From NCBI GenBank assembly GCA_910574835.1, contig CAJTDE010000036.1, forward strand, positions 1 to 42,516: a stretch of DNA of 42,516 nt, in the 5' to 3' direction. This DNA is from Clostridia bacterium (GTDB lineage Bacteria; Bacillota; Clostridia; Lachnospirales; Lachnospiraceae). The notes below the pieces were generated by a model. It was not told the DNA's origin. It did not search any database and worked only from the letters and a program-made list of their open reading frames with translations. Positions 34,617-42,499 of this stretch are shown here, piece by piece. A program made the position numbers and the translations under genes. Numbering within the stretch: the stretch's first letter is position 1; each line of letters starts with the position of its first letter.

Positions 34617-36272
34617 TTAGACCGCCTCCTTTTCATTCTGCCGTTCTGTCAAGGCATAATCCGCAAGCATAAGCATTTTAGAAAACAGTTCTTTATACCT
34701 TAATTCCAGATATACACGCTTATCTTCATATACAAGGATACGCTTTACAAAGGAAATAAGCGTTGTCCTGTCAAGGGCCGTAATCTGCATTACGTTTTTC
34801 ATCCGTTCCAGATTGATTCCTGCCGTAATTCCCGACCGGAAAAGCTTCTTTATGGTTTCCTCCTGACTGCTGATGGACTTCTGAAGCTCCCGGTAACGCT
34901 TCTCATAAATTTCTCTGAAATTTTTAAAATCCTCCTCTGTGATAATTCCTTTCTTCAAGTCCTCGTAAAGCGCTGCCCGAAGATTCAGGTATTTGTCCTG
35001 TTCACTGTGCAGTTTTTGAATTTCCTTATCAAAAGCCGCCACTTCTTCAAAATGAATCTCCATCTGCTCTATTTTCTCAAGGACCCTGCTCTTATCCAAA
35101 AAGAGCGCCACCTGTTGTCTTAGTCCTGTCAATACAAGGAAGTTTAAATCTTCTTCAGAAATGGTATGTCTGGAGCAGCTGCCGCCGTTATTTTGGGTGG
35201 AACAGATAAAGGAAACGGTTTCTCTCCCTTTATATCTGTTTATGCGCCGTGTCATCGGCTCCATGCAGTCGCCGCAGAACAACAGGCCGGCATAAATATG
35301 CGCTTTCTTTTCTCCGCTTACCGCACGGGTATCAACCTTTAGCAAATCCTGGACAATCTCAAAATCTTCATTCGAAATAATTGCTTCGTGGGCTTTTGGC
35401 ACCCTTACCCATTCGTCCTCCGGTTTTCTGACGGATTTCTTTACCTTGTAATTGACTTTCTCCTCTTTTCCCTGTACCAGGGTCCCGATATAAGTCTCAT
35501 TCGTCAGTATCCTCTTTATGGCAACGGACGACCATCTGGCTTTGGCTTCGGTTACAAAACTCGTCTGAAATTTTTCACCGCGTAATTTCTTGTATTCCAT
35601 AGGGGAAAGGATTCCCATTTCATCCAGCCGTTTTGCAATGGCAAGATTACTGTATCCCTCTATTTTCCATGCAAAAATCTTTTTCACAATGTCAGCGGCA
35701 TAATCATCCGGCACAAGCTGATTCCTGTTGTCCTCACTCTTTTTATACCCGAAAACTGTGAAGGATCCAATAAACTCTCCCTTTTCTCTCTTGATTTTCT
35801 GATGGCTCCGCACTTTTCCGGATATGTCCCTGGAATAAGAATCATTGACAAAGTTTTTGACGGGCACTACTAAGGATGTTTCATTATAATCCGCTGTCAA
35901 TGAATCAAAATGGTCCGTCAATGCAATAAAGCGCACGGAAAAAGCCGGAAAGGTCTTTTGAATCAACCGCCCGGCTTCTATATAATCTCGTCCCAGTCTG
36001 GACAAATCCTTTACTATCACACAGTCTACATGACCGGCTTCTATGTCTTTCATCATCCGCTTAAATTCCGGTCTGTCAAAATTGGCTCCTGAAAATCCAT
36101 CGTCTACATAGATGTCATAGATCTCCATATCGTCCTGTTTTCTGATAAAAGAACGGATCATGTCTCTTTGTGAACTGATACTGTTGCTCTCAGATTTGCT
36201 GCCATCAATATCTTCATCATCACGACTCAAACGGAGATAAATGGCTGCATTATAAAATTCTTTCGCTTTCAT
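34617..36272 (-). CDS. Large serine recombinase 3
   Basis: This 551-residue site-specific recombinase is the first gene of the trio. Its nucleophile is Ser16 in AAIYLRLSRDDE, followed by VKDLSRLGRDYIEAGRLIQKTFP and RFIALTDHFDS. The zinc ribbon shows LLFCGDCMEPM and FICSTQNNGGSCSRH. The start at 36272 has AGGAGG 7 nt upstream; the longer frame from 36305 has none. A small terminator-like hairpin (36304-36320) lies about 30 nt before the start, so expression of the trio may depend on readthrough. Confidence 0.95.
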   Translation of the reverse strand: MKAKEFYNAAIYLRLSRDDEDIDGSKSESNSISSQRDMIRSFIRKQDDMEIYDIYVDDGFSGANFDRPEFKRMMKDIEAGHVDCVIVKDLSRLGRDYIEAGRLIQKTFPAFSVRFIALTDHFDSLTADYNETSLVVPVKNFVNDSYSRDISGKVRSHQKIKREKGEFIGSFTVFGYKKSEDNRNQLVPDDYAADIVKKIFAWKIEGYSNLAIAKRLDEMGILSPMEYKKLRGEKFQTSFVTEAKARWSSVAIKRILTNETYIGTLVQGKEEKVNYKVKKSVRKPEDEWVRVPKAHEAIISNEDFEIVQDLLKVDTRAVSGEKKAHIYAGLLFCGDCMEPMTRRINRYKGRETVSFICSTQNNGGSCSRHTISEEDLNFLVLTGLRQQVALFLDKSRVLEKIEQMEIHFEEVAAFDKEIQKLHSEQDKYLNLRAALYEDLKKGIITEEDFKNFREIYEKRYRELQKSISSQEETIKKLFRSGITAGINLERMKNVMQITALDRTTLISFVKRILVYEDKRVYLELRYKELFSKMLMLADYALTERQNEKEAV

Positions 36273-36303
36273 CTGCGTTCCTCCTGATTTCAATATCGTT
36301 AGC

Positions 36304-36320
36304 AAAACCCGTCCTACGGG
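36304..36320 (-). terminator. Attenuator-like hairpin before the recombinase operon
   Basis: On the minus strand CCCGT-AGG-ACGGG is followed by TTTTG, 31 nt before the ATG of recombinase 3. A further hairpin CAGGATT/AATCCTG lies about 20-45 nt upstream of it. It could end the upstream transcript or limit recombinase expression. Confidence 0.5.
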
Positions 36321-36412
36321 GCAATGTAACCTGCAATCAGGATTCCCACTGAAATAATCCTGTTTTCAGATTAACATAACTCTTTTTGTTTGTAAAGGAT
36401 TTTGGAAATATT

Positions 36413-36691
36413 CTATACCATAATCTGTGTCTTTCTTTTTGTCAGCAAAATCATCCGGTCATCAATGGAATCCTCCGCTCCCTCCATAAAGCCTATCTGT
36501 AAAATATATTCTCCAACGTTCATTGCAAATGGATTTCCCGTCTGTTCAAGAAAAGATCGGATGCGGCTTGAAACACTTTTCGTTGTATCAATTACAATAT
36601 CCTGGATGTCCGCCAGCTCTTTCCGATCCAACTCCATGACGTCCATGTCCTGCATACGTTTTAACTCTTCTATTGAAAAATCCATCCTCAT
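36413..36691 (-). CDS. DUF6870-like small protein of the mobile element
   Basis: This 92-residue acidic protein (MRMDFSIEELKRMQDMDV) has an IQDIVIDTTKSVSSRI segment, FLEQTGNPFAMNVGEYILQI and a short charged tail ending TKRKTQIMV. It resembles small proteins labelled DUF6870 that are common in integrative elements of gut Clostridia. No enzymatic motif is visible. The ribosome-like AGGCGG is very close to the first ATG, so the second Met (36685) could be the real start. It lies upstream of the recombinase trio on the same strand. Its role in the element is unknown. Confidence 0.55.
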   Translation of the reverse strand: MRMDFSIEELKRMQDMDVMELDRKELADIQDIVIDTTKSVSSRIRSFLEQTGNPFAMNVGEYILQIGFMEGAEDSIDDRMILLTKRKTQIMV

Positions 36692-36728
36692 TACCGCCTC
36701 TTTGTACTTGCTCTTTCTACCTTATTCG

Positions 36729-36821
36729 TCAATCCGGTTGTCCTATGACTTTATAAAGACATCTGCCAATAATCTGCCTTTGGCGTTTTTCTTCATACTC
36801 ATGTATGTAAATGCCGGACAT
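36729..36821 (-). CDS. Possible 30-residue peptide
   Basis: The ORF runs MSGIYIHEYEEKRQRQIIGR then CLYKVIGQPD, rich in charged residues. It lies in the 171-bp gap between the second MazF gene and the DUF6870-like gene, on the same strand. No strong ribosome site precedes it. It could be a short real gene or the remnant of a longer element protein. Confidence 0.22.
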   Translation of the reverse strand: MSGIYIHEYEEKRQRQIIGRCLYKVIGQPD

Positions 36822-36862
36822 GCGCCCGGCTGAAAAAATTCCTTTGTCCATATATTTTACTC

Positions 36863-37228
36863 TCAATTGTATTTGTTAAATACGCCTACCTGCACTTGCA
36901 CCGCTTCGGTAATCCTGTCAAGGGTTTCCTCACTGACTCTTCCCATATGGGCTATGATGCGGTCAAAGTTCAGTGCCGTCACCTGCTCACACAGGGCAAT
37001 GCTGTGCTGCTCCAGCCCCTCGGCTCTGTGGGCAGATACAAATACATGGGTGGGAAGATTCTGCTTTTTATAGATTTTTGTAGACAACGGCACCACCGTA
37101 ATCACCATGCTGTGCTTATTTGCCCTGTTATTACTGACTACTACCACCGGGCGCATACCGCCCTGCAGGCTTCCCTGGTACTGTACACCCAAGTCAGCGT
37201 ACAGTATATCTCCTCTTCGTATACTCAT
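36863..37228 (-). CDS. PemK/MazF-family endoribonuclease toxin in the mobile element
   Basis: This 121-residue MazF-like protein shows MSIRRGDILYADLGVQYQGS, GGMRPVVVVSNNRANKHSMV, ITVVPLSTKIYKKQNLPTHV and IALCEQVTALNFDRI. It differs clearly from the chromosomal NdoA copy at 21491. The start at 37228 has GGAGG upstream; a longer frame from 37279 adds only a basic tail. No antitoxin ORF precedes it, as the next 800 bp upstream hold hairpins rather than a gene. MazF-like proteins without a protein antitoxin partner are common in clostridial integrative elements, where they may serve maintenance or regulation. Confidence 0.88.
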   Translation of the reverse strand: MSIRRGDILYADLGVQYQGSLQGGMRPVVVVSNNRANKHSMVITVVPLSTKIYKKQNLPTHVFVSAHRAEGLEQHSIALCEQVTALNFDRIIAHMGRVSEETLDRITEAVQVQVGVFNKYN

Positions 37229-37344
37229 TGAAAACTTCCGCCTCCTCTTTCTTTGTGTTCTTATGAATTGAAATATCATTCAGGTATCCTGTCATGCTGC
37301 AGGCATCACAAAATGCCGAAACAAAAGAGAAGTATCTGCCGGCA

Positions 37345-37414
37345 TTATCCTCTCATACAGAAAAGCCTTAACTGTCACTCTAAGCTTGAAAGGCTTTCCT
37401 GTATCAGAGGATAA
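37345..37414. repeat. 25-bp inverted repeat upstream of the second mazF
   Basis: The arms 37345-37369 and 37390-37414 match at 23 of 25 positions around a 20-nt spacer. On the minus strand the hairpin would lie in the leader of the MazF gene, about 120 nt before its start. No T-run follows, so it is not a simple terminator. Confidence 0.8.
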
Positions 37415-37465
37415 CGTGATGTTTCCACCACATTATCCCTTAAGTTTCTTCTGATAGTATCCATT

Positions 37466-37790
37466 ACTCTCGCTTATCCCCGAATCGGGTAACATACACA
37501 GGGACGGCTGTCCCACGCTGCGTCTCCGTCATGCCCATCCGGACGGAATCCGCAGAGAGCCGCTTCCGAAAAATGCGTTTCGCTGAAATTCCGGCGCTGT
37601 TTTATCTCATTATCCCCGGATGCCGCTCCGGTAGGCACAAACCTCTGCTTGGAACCTTCACAGGCACAATGCATCCTTATAACCGTCAGATCAAATGCTG
37701 ATTTGAATTGGAAATAATTCCGTATCGAGGAACCTCGTCGCACGAAATGGGTTTCTGCCACCCCTATCCCAGGAACAGAATCTTACGGAT
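37466..37790 (-). other. GC-richer block with a doubtful 95-residue ORF
   Basis: The minus strand has an open frame at 37474-37761 (GTG start, protein beginning MAETHFVRRGSSIRNYFQF, ending PCVCYPIRG). It lacks a proper ribosome site, is rich in Arg, Cys and His, and looks more like translated non-coding sequence. The block is visibly richer in GC than its flanks and holds several short inverted repeats. It may be a structured RNA, a transfer or replication origin, or a conserved remnant. The surrounding bases (37229-38100) hold no clear gene. Confidence 0.3.
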
Positions 37791-38021
37791 AAAGGCGAAA
37801 ATAAAATCAGGTGTATGCGTGTCCTATTTATTTGTAATTTTATGGCTTTCTTAAGCCTGTAATTATCATAGACGAAAATGAAACATTTTCAGAGTGCCGA
37901 AATCCGCTATTTATGGCTGATATAAGCCACCATAAGATAAAGATTTCTGCTATATCGTAAATATGGAAATCTGCCTGGGAAATCAGACAGCTTTGGGAGC
38001 GTGATAAAATCCTAAAAGTGA

Positions 38022-38060
38022 CGGCCTACTGTATCAGGTTATGCATGATGTCGTAGGCCA
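38022..38060. terminator. Hairpin downstream of the XRE regulator
   Basis: GGCCTAC (38023-38029) pairs with GTAGGCC (38053-38059), with further ATCA/TGAT pairing inside. On the minus strand GTCACTTTTAGGATTTT follows, so it may end the regulator transcript. Flanking 37800-38020 is AT-rich with no ORF. Confidence 0.5.
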
Positions 38061-38100
38061 TCTTGATTATATACATTATAAGCTTCGCAAGTAAAACCTT

Positions 38101-38433
38101 TTATAGATACCGGTCTATTCCATCCGCTATCTCCTGCAGCATATGCAGGAGATATTCTTTCTGCCCGTCGCTCCTTCCCTTCAAAATGCCCCAAATCCGT
38201 TCTTCGTCCGGCATTCTGTCTTTCTGCTCATATAATAAAAATGTTAATGGAATCCGCAGCGCATCGGACAATCCCAGGAAATTTTCCAGGGACATTGTTC
38301 TTTTACCTGCTTCTATCCGTTTTATGGTATCCAGAGATAATTCGGCCCTTTCCGCAAGCCCGGCTTGTGTTAAGTCTGCTTTCTTCCGGTAGAATCTCAC
38401 GTTATCCGCAATGATGTATTTGATATCCTTCAT
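38101..38433 (-). CDS. XRE-family helix-turn-helix regulator
   Basis: This 110-residue protein has a Cro/CI-type HTH at about 8-62: IADNVRFYRKKADLTQAGLA, ERAELSLDTIKRIEAGKRTM, SLENFLGLSDALRIPLTFLL. A charged C-terminus with a helical end follows (EYLLHMLQEIADGIDRYL). The start at 38433 has GGAG 8 nt upstream; the frame runs 85 codons further but without family likeness. Such regulators usually control excision or transfer genes of integrative elements. Its operator cannot be named. Confidence 0.85.
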   Translation of the reverse strand: MKDIKYIIADNVRFYRKKADLTQAGLAERAELSLDTIKRIEAGKRTMSLENFLGLSDALRIPLTFLLYEQKDRMPDEERIWGILKGRSDGQKEYLLHMLQEIADGIDRYL

Positions 38434-38896
38434 GTTTTGTTCTCCATTCTGTGTATTTTTGAAATGAAGAACAAGCCGGCGGTGACCGGCATTTGATTTT
38501 TTTACAGCCAAACACTTTGCAAAGCTCCTGCTATGGTCAGAAGCTTTTGAAGCTGTATCCTGGTAATTATGCAAGGCTGGAAGGATTTTGGGTATGAAAG
38601 GATTACCTAAAAACAAAAAATCTTTCTGACACTCCAAAACAGAGCTTAGAAAGATAATTGTTTTTAGACATGTAAAGATACCCGTCAAAGCGCTGTTTTT
38701 TTCTTTGACGGAAATTTTTTACAGTATTACCGTATCAATTTCTATATTCAGTTTTTTCATGGGTTTATAGACGAACTATCTATGACTGTTATATATCATT
38801 CAGAATTTTCGAAAATAAACTTATTCCATACTTTTATTTATTCTATTTGCTCACTCCAACTAAAATGTTAATGTTCCTTTCAAATTAGCAGATTAA
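38434..38896. other. Intergenic stretch with two hairpins
   Basis: No convincing gene is present. GCCGG-CGGTGA-CCGGC (38475-38490) is followed by a T-run on the plus strand, and CCGTCAAAG/CTTTGACGG (38682-38711) by TTTTTT. Both look like plus-strand terminators although no plus-strand gene is seen upstream. The rest, up to the lipoyl-like gene, is AT-rich. Confidence 0.5.
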
Positions 38897-39676
38897 TTAT
38901 CTTAACAAGATTACCATCATATCTTTTTCAAGAACATCTCCAATAGATACATACACATTCTCTACGATTGCTTCTGCAGGTGCTAATACCGGAATTTGCA
39001 TTTGCATTGATTTTATAATAAGAACCGTATCACCTTCTCTAACTTGTTGACCAGGAACTACCATTATTTTATAAACGGTTCCGGCAACAGTCGCCCGTAC
39101 TACATTTGCATTTAGACTATACTTTTCGGTAACTTTGGATGAATCCGCTGAAATCTGTTTTTTCTTATATAGTCCATCCACAATCAGTTTAATAACTCCG
39201 GCAATGCTAAAAATCGTCATAATTGAAAAAGCTATCCATGCAAATATTGTCACTTCACGGTTATTTTTTTTAACGAACTTTATAGCATCCTCATATGCAA
39301 TATATGATATGTCGTTACTTTTCAGTTCATATATATACGGCATATAATATTTCGTATTTAAATCAACTAGCATTTGGAGTAAATCGCCACTTTTTACATT
39401 CTCACAAAAATTTCTTTCATCAAATGCATTATCACATACAGTCACACCTATTTTATATTTTTCTCCATCCATCAGCACAATTGTAAATCCCCTACCCGGC
39501 TTCCGTCCTTGATAGAAGCCTTCTACATAAGTCAAACTTTCTTTTGATGGCTGTTTTTCACCTCCAAATAAAAGGGCCAACAAAATTATAATTGCCCAAA
39601 CACTCCAACAAAAAATCCATCTTATTGTTGCGCCTATTGATGCCTTTATATTATAAATTTTTTGTCCAATATGCAT
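38897..39676 (-). CDS. Two-TM protein with lipoyl/biotinyl-like C-terminal domain
   Basis: This 259-residue protein has two membrane helices (about 18-37 and 142-165), with a hydrophilic domain between them holding two Cys. A C-terminal beta-barrel of biotinyl/lipoyl type follows (about 188-259): VRATVAGTVYKIMVVPGQQV, REGDTVLIIKSMQMQIPVLA, PAEAIVENVYVSIGDVLEKD. In real carriers the turn reads MKM with the modified lysine; here it is MQM (Gln225), so no biotin or lipoate can be attached. The domain may act as a structural hairpin, as in HlyD-type membrane fusion proteins. The start at 39676 has AAGGTG 7 nt upstream; a TTG further out lies inside a palindrome. It sits downstream of the Rhs toxin and immunity genes. 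Confidence 0.68.
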   Translation of the reverse strand: MHIGQKIYNIKASIGATIRWIFCWSVWAIIILLALLFGGEKQPSKESLTYVEGFYQGRKPGRGFTIVLMDGEKYKIGVTVCDNAFDERNFCENVKSGDLLQMLVDLNTKYYMPYIYELKSNDISYIAYEDAIKFVKKNNREVTIFAWIAFSIMTIFSIAGVIKLIVDGLYKKKQISADSSKVTEKYSLNANVVRATVAGTVYKIMVVPGQQVREGDTVLIIKSMQMQIPVLAPAEAIVENVYVSIGDVLEKDMMVILLR

Positions 39677-39700
39677 ATTTGCACCTTGCCTATTTTGTAT

Positions 39701-39742
39701 TTTATTTGCCAGATCTTCGAAATTGAAGATCTGGCAAATAAA
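39701..39742. repeat. 18-bp perfect palindrome
   Basis: TTTATTTGCCAGATCTTC (39701-39718) and GAAGATCTGGCAAATAAA (39725-39742) are perfect reverse complements with a 6-nt centre. It lies 25 nt before the lipoyl-like gene. Neither side has a U-run, so it is a possible operator or recombination site rather than a terminator. Confidence 0.85.
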
Positions 39743-39838
39743 ATTATTCAATTTTTATCAACTACCTTTAAATGCTGCAAACTTATCACTAAGCATGGAC
39801 AGTATCGAGTCAATTGAAACGCAACAATACAAAGTTAA

Positions 39839-40066
39839 TTAAAATTGTTTTGCGATCTCATCCCAAATCTGCAAAATAGTTTTTCCTTCAATTAATGCTT
39901 TTTCAAAGAGTTCCTTTGTTGTCTTAAAATCTTGTGAATAACTATCTTTTTCTCTAGTCAAATATCGTCCATTAGCATTTTGACTAATCCAATAGTTATT
40001 TCCACAATATTGAAAAAGAAACTCCTCTCCCCACTCAACTCTCTCAATTAATTCTTCATATTTCAC
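39839..40066 (-). CDS. Candidate immunity protein for the Rhs toxin
   Basis: This 75-residue acidic protein begins MKYEELIERVEWGEEFLFQY, continues CGNNYWISQNANGRYLTREK and ends with an amphipathic helix (KALIEGKTILQIWDEIAKQF). No signal peptide or membrane segment is present, as expected for a cytosolic antidote. It starts 11 nt after the stop of the Rhs gene, the usual place for the cognate immunity gene of a polymorphic toxin. Its AT-rich composition matches the toxin tip. The family is not recognised with certainty, so the role rests on position. Confidence 0.6.
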   Translation of the reverse strand: MKYEELIERVEWGEEFLFQYCGNNYWISQNANGRYLTREKDSYSQDFKTTKELFEKALIEGKTILQIWDEIAKQF

Positions 40067-40077
40067 TTATCTTACCT

Positions 40078-42405
40078 CTATCTTCCTATCGGCTTTCCAT
40101 CTGGTCCATATTGCCAAAAATGCTCATGTGGCCATTCTGGATGTTGTGCCGGATTCCCGTGGTTAGTCATATCTACATCTCTAATTGCATTACCATTCTC
40201 ATCAAACCATCTTCTTGTTGAGATATTTCCATCCTTATCTAAAATATCGATACTCGAATTTGGTTCACCTCTATATCCTGGATTACGATTAGTTGTTGAA
40301 TGATTGCTATTTGGTGTAATATCAATTTCGTTTCCTTGGTTTGTTGTTACTTTTTCAGAACTCCCATCACTCTTACTTCCAAAATCCAATCCATTTTGTG
40401 ACTCCATATTTGAAATAGATTGCTTTATTCCATTAGCAATAACAATTCCCCAAGAGCCTAATACCGCAACACCTGTAGCAAGTGCTTTTTCATTAATAAA
40501 ATATGCAACTCCATAGCCAGCTATTTCAACGCCTTCAAATCCCATCATACCCTTTGAAAAACTTGAATATAATGACCCTCCAAGTTCTATTAAAAGTTCG
40601 GCTCCATAATAGGCTGTTACAATAAATAATCCCATACCAGTTCCAGCACCATAGACTCTGCCAATGTTATTAAAAACTGTGTACTGATTTAATGGCCCAT
40701 CATAAAATTGAAAATTTCCTGAATAAAAACTAAGTAACCCTTCCACAAAACCTAGATGATATGCTATATTTAAGTTTTTATACTCATTCCATGCATATGA
40801 CACAATTTTACCAAGTGCATCTGTTACTCCGCTTCCCGAAAGCTGTGCCTGCTTACTTCCTGTTGATGTCCCCCATAACCCTAATGGATCCCAATAGGTT
40901 GTCGGATTACTATAACAATATTGATACCAATTCTGTCCATCCTTAACTGGATCCATCGCAAGCCAGGTACGGTTGTTGGCATCGTAGAACCTCGCCTCCG
41001 CAAAGTAGATGTCAAGGGTCGTGTCGTAGATATGGCCTGTAAAGGTTGCAAATACATAGTTGCCGTGGTCGTTGTTCAGAAGCTTGTTCGGGCTTTCCGG
41101 CATTCCCCAGGCGTCATAGGTTAATTCTGCGAAGCTCTGGCCGTTGGCCTTGGTGTAATACCGGGTGTTCCCCATCACGTCCTCATGGACATACAGGGTT
41201 CGCTCCCAATTGCCCTTGTCCGTGAACTGCTCGATCCGCTCGCTTCCGGCGTACACATGCTTCTGCTCGTATTCCAGCTGGCCGTTGCCCTCGGCAAATA
41301 CCATCAGGTCGTCGTTCTCGAAGCTGGTGTAATCGATCACGTAATCACGGGCATATACCTTTCCGGCATGGGTGGTATGGGTGTTGTTGATCCGGAGGCC
41401 CAGTCCGTTGTATGTGTAGGCCGATTTGTCTCCCTTCCAGTTGGTTCCCTCCACCATACGATTCGTTTCGTCGTAGACGTAGAAACGGCTGGCTTTCTTG
41501 CCGATTTCCGCCGTGCGGTTGCCGCGCTTATCATAGGTGTAAGTGTAGCTCTCGTTACCGTCCTTTTTCCGTACCAGCTGATTCAGCTCGTTATACTGAT
41601 AGTCTACCACATCGTTCTTTGCCTTTTCAAGCACCAGGTTTCCTAACGTATCGTAGGTGTAGGTGGTCGTAGTGCCTGCGATATTGCTGGTAATCATACG
41701 GTTCAACTCATCGTAGGTGTACTTATGAGTTCCCTTGTTGGCTTTGTTCGCCTGTTTATCCGTGTTATCCTCAGAGCCTGGGTTGTCCGGTTTTTCCGGC
41801 TTGTTGGGATTGTCGGGCTTCTCTCCCTTTTCTCCCCTGTTAAGTCCCGGAGGCATATGACCGCCCGGATTCACGATATTGCCGTTCTCATCCTCGGTCT
41901 GTCCCGGAGGAACCTGGCCGTTTCCGTCTCCGTTGCCTTCTACGGATGCGTCATCTTTTCCGGTTTCGGGCTTATTTCCCTCCGAAAGCTCCGTATCCGG
42001 TGTCTTCGCTTCAGGCTTATCCGCTTCGGTTTCCGGTGTCTCAGGCTTGGGTGCTTCCGCTGCCGTATTCCGAAGCTGTGCGTTTAGCTCTTCCGCCGCC
42101 TTTGCCTGATTGTTAAGAACTACACCTGCGGCCGTATCTGCCGTGGGATCCGGAAGTGTCATACTGTTGACGATGGAATTCTCCGTGCTTAAACGTTCGG
42201 TATCCACAGAAGGAATCTCTACTTCCGGTACTTCCGGTGTAGTCCGTACGCTCTGTGTATCCGGTGTGTTTTGTGTGTCTTGTGAACTTGTCGTGCCGGT
42301 GTTTCCGCCCTCTAACAGACTGTCTAATACATTCGCCGCGTGGAAAAGTGCTCCTGAGATAACAGCATTGTTGTAGAACAGCACAATGTCCTCGCCAGCT
42401 AACAT
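40078..42405 (-). CDS. Rhs/YD-repeat protein fragment with C-terminal toxin domain
   Basis: This 775-residue protein has a Pro/Glu/Asp-rich linker (about 55-225), six YD motifs (KYTYDELNRM, TYTYDTLGNL, DYQYNELNQL and three more), and the core end RFYDANNRTWLAMDP...YSNPTTYWDPLGL near 506-510. A hydrophobic pre-toxin part (about 575-660) follows, then the toxin tip (about 705-775): GEPNSSIDILDKDGN, RRWFDENGNAIRDVDMTNHG, HPEWPHEHFW. The tip resembles polymorphic toxin type 24, proposed to be a nuclease. Full Rhs proteins of this group usually exceed 1500 residues. Here the frame opens just after a TAA without a ribosome site and behind a terminator, so the N-terminus is probably lost. Base composition turns AT-rich at about 40,955, near the core end. 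Confidence 0.85.
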   Translation of the reverse strand: MLAGEDIVLFYNNAVISGALFHAANVLDSLLEGGNTGTTSSQDTQNTPDTQSVRTTPEVPEVEIPSVDTERLSTENSIVNSMTLPDPTADTAAGVVLNNQAKAAEELNAQLRNTAAEAPKPETPETEADKPEAKTPDTELSEGNKPETGKDDASVEGNGDGNGQVPPGQTEDENGNIVNPGGHMPPGLNRGEKGEKPDNPNKPEKPDNPGSEDNTDKQANKANKGTHKYTYDELNRMITSNIAGTTTTYTYDTLGNLVLEKAKNDVVDYQYNELNQLVRKKDGNESYTYTYDKRGNRTAEIGKKASRFYVYDETNRMVEGTNWKGDKSAYTYNGLGLRINNTHTTHAGKVYARDYVIDYTSFENDDLMVFAEGNGQLEYEQKHVYAGSERIEQFTDKGNWERTLYVHEDVMGNTRYYTKANGQSFAELTYDAWGMPESPNKLLNNDHGNYVFATFTGHIYDTTLDIYFAEARFYDANNRTWLAMDPVKDGQNWYQYCYSNPTTYWDPLGLWGTSTGSKQAQLSGSGVTDALGKIVSYAWNEYKNLNIAYHLGFVEGLLSFYSGNFQFYDGPLNQYTVFNNIGRVYGAGTGMGLFIVTAYYGAELLIELGGSLYSSFSKGMMGFEGVEIAGYGVAYFINEKALATGVAVLGSWGIVIANGIKQSISNMESQNGLDFGSKSDGSSEKVTTNQGNEIDITPNSNHSTTNRNPGYRGEPNSSIDILDKDGNISTRRWFDENGNAIRDVDMTNHGNPAQHPEWPHEHFWQYGPDGKPIGR

Positions 42406-42461
42406 CTCTTTTCGGTCACATTATTCCTATTCCTCTTGAAATCTTCTGCTTTTATCTGCAT

Positions 42462-42499
42462 AATAAAAAGGCAGTATGACTATAAAGCCTTGACTGCCC
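42462..42499 (-). terminator. Terminator upstream of the Rhs frame
   Basis: On the minus strand GGCAGT pairs with ACTGCC and TTTTTATT follows. It ends whatever gene lies right of the window, 57 nt before the Rhs frame opens. No promoter was seen in between. Confidence 0.65.

Noticed and set aside
38897-39676. Biotin carrier protein of a carboxylase or decarboxylase
   Set aside because: The acceptor lysine is replaced by Gln, two membrane helices precede the domain, and no carboxylase genes are nearby.
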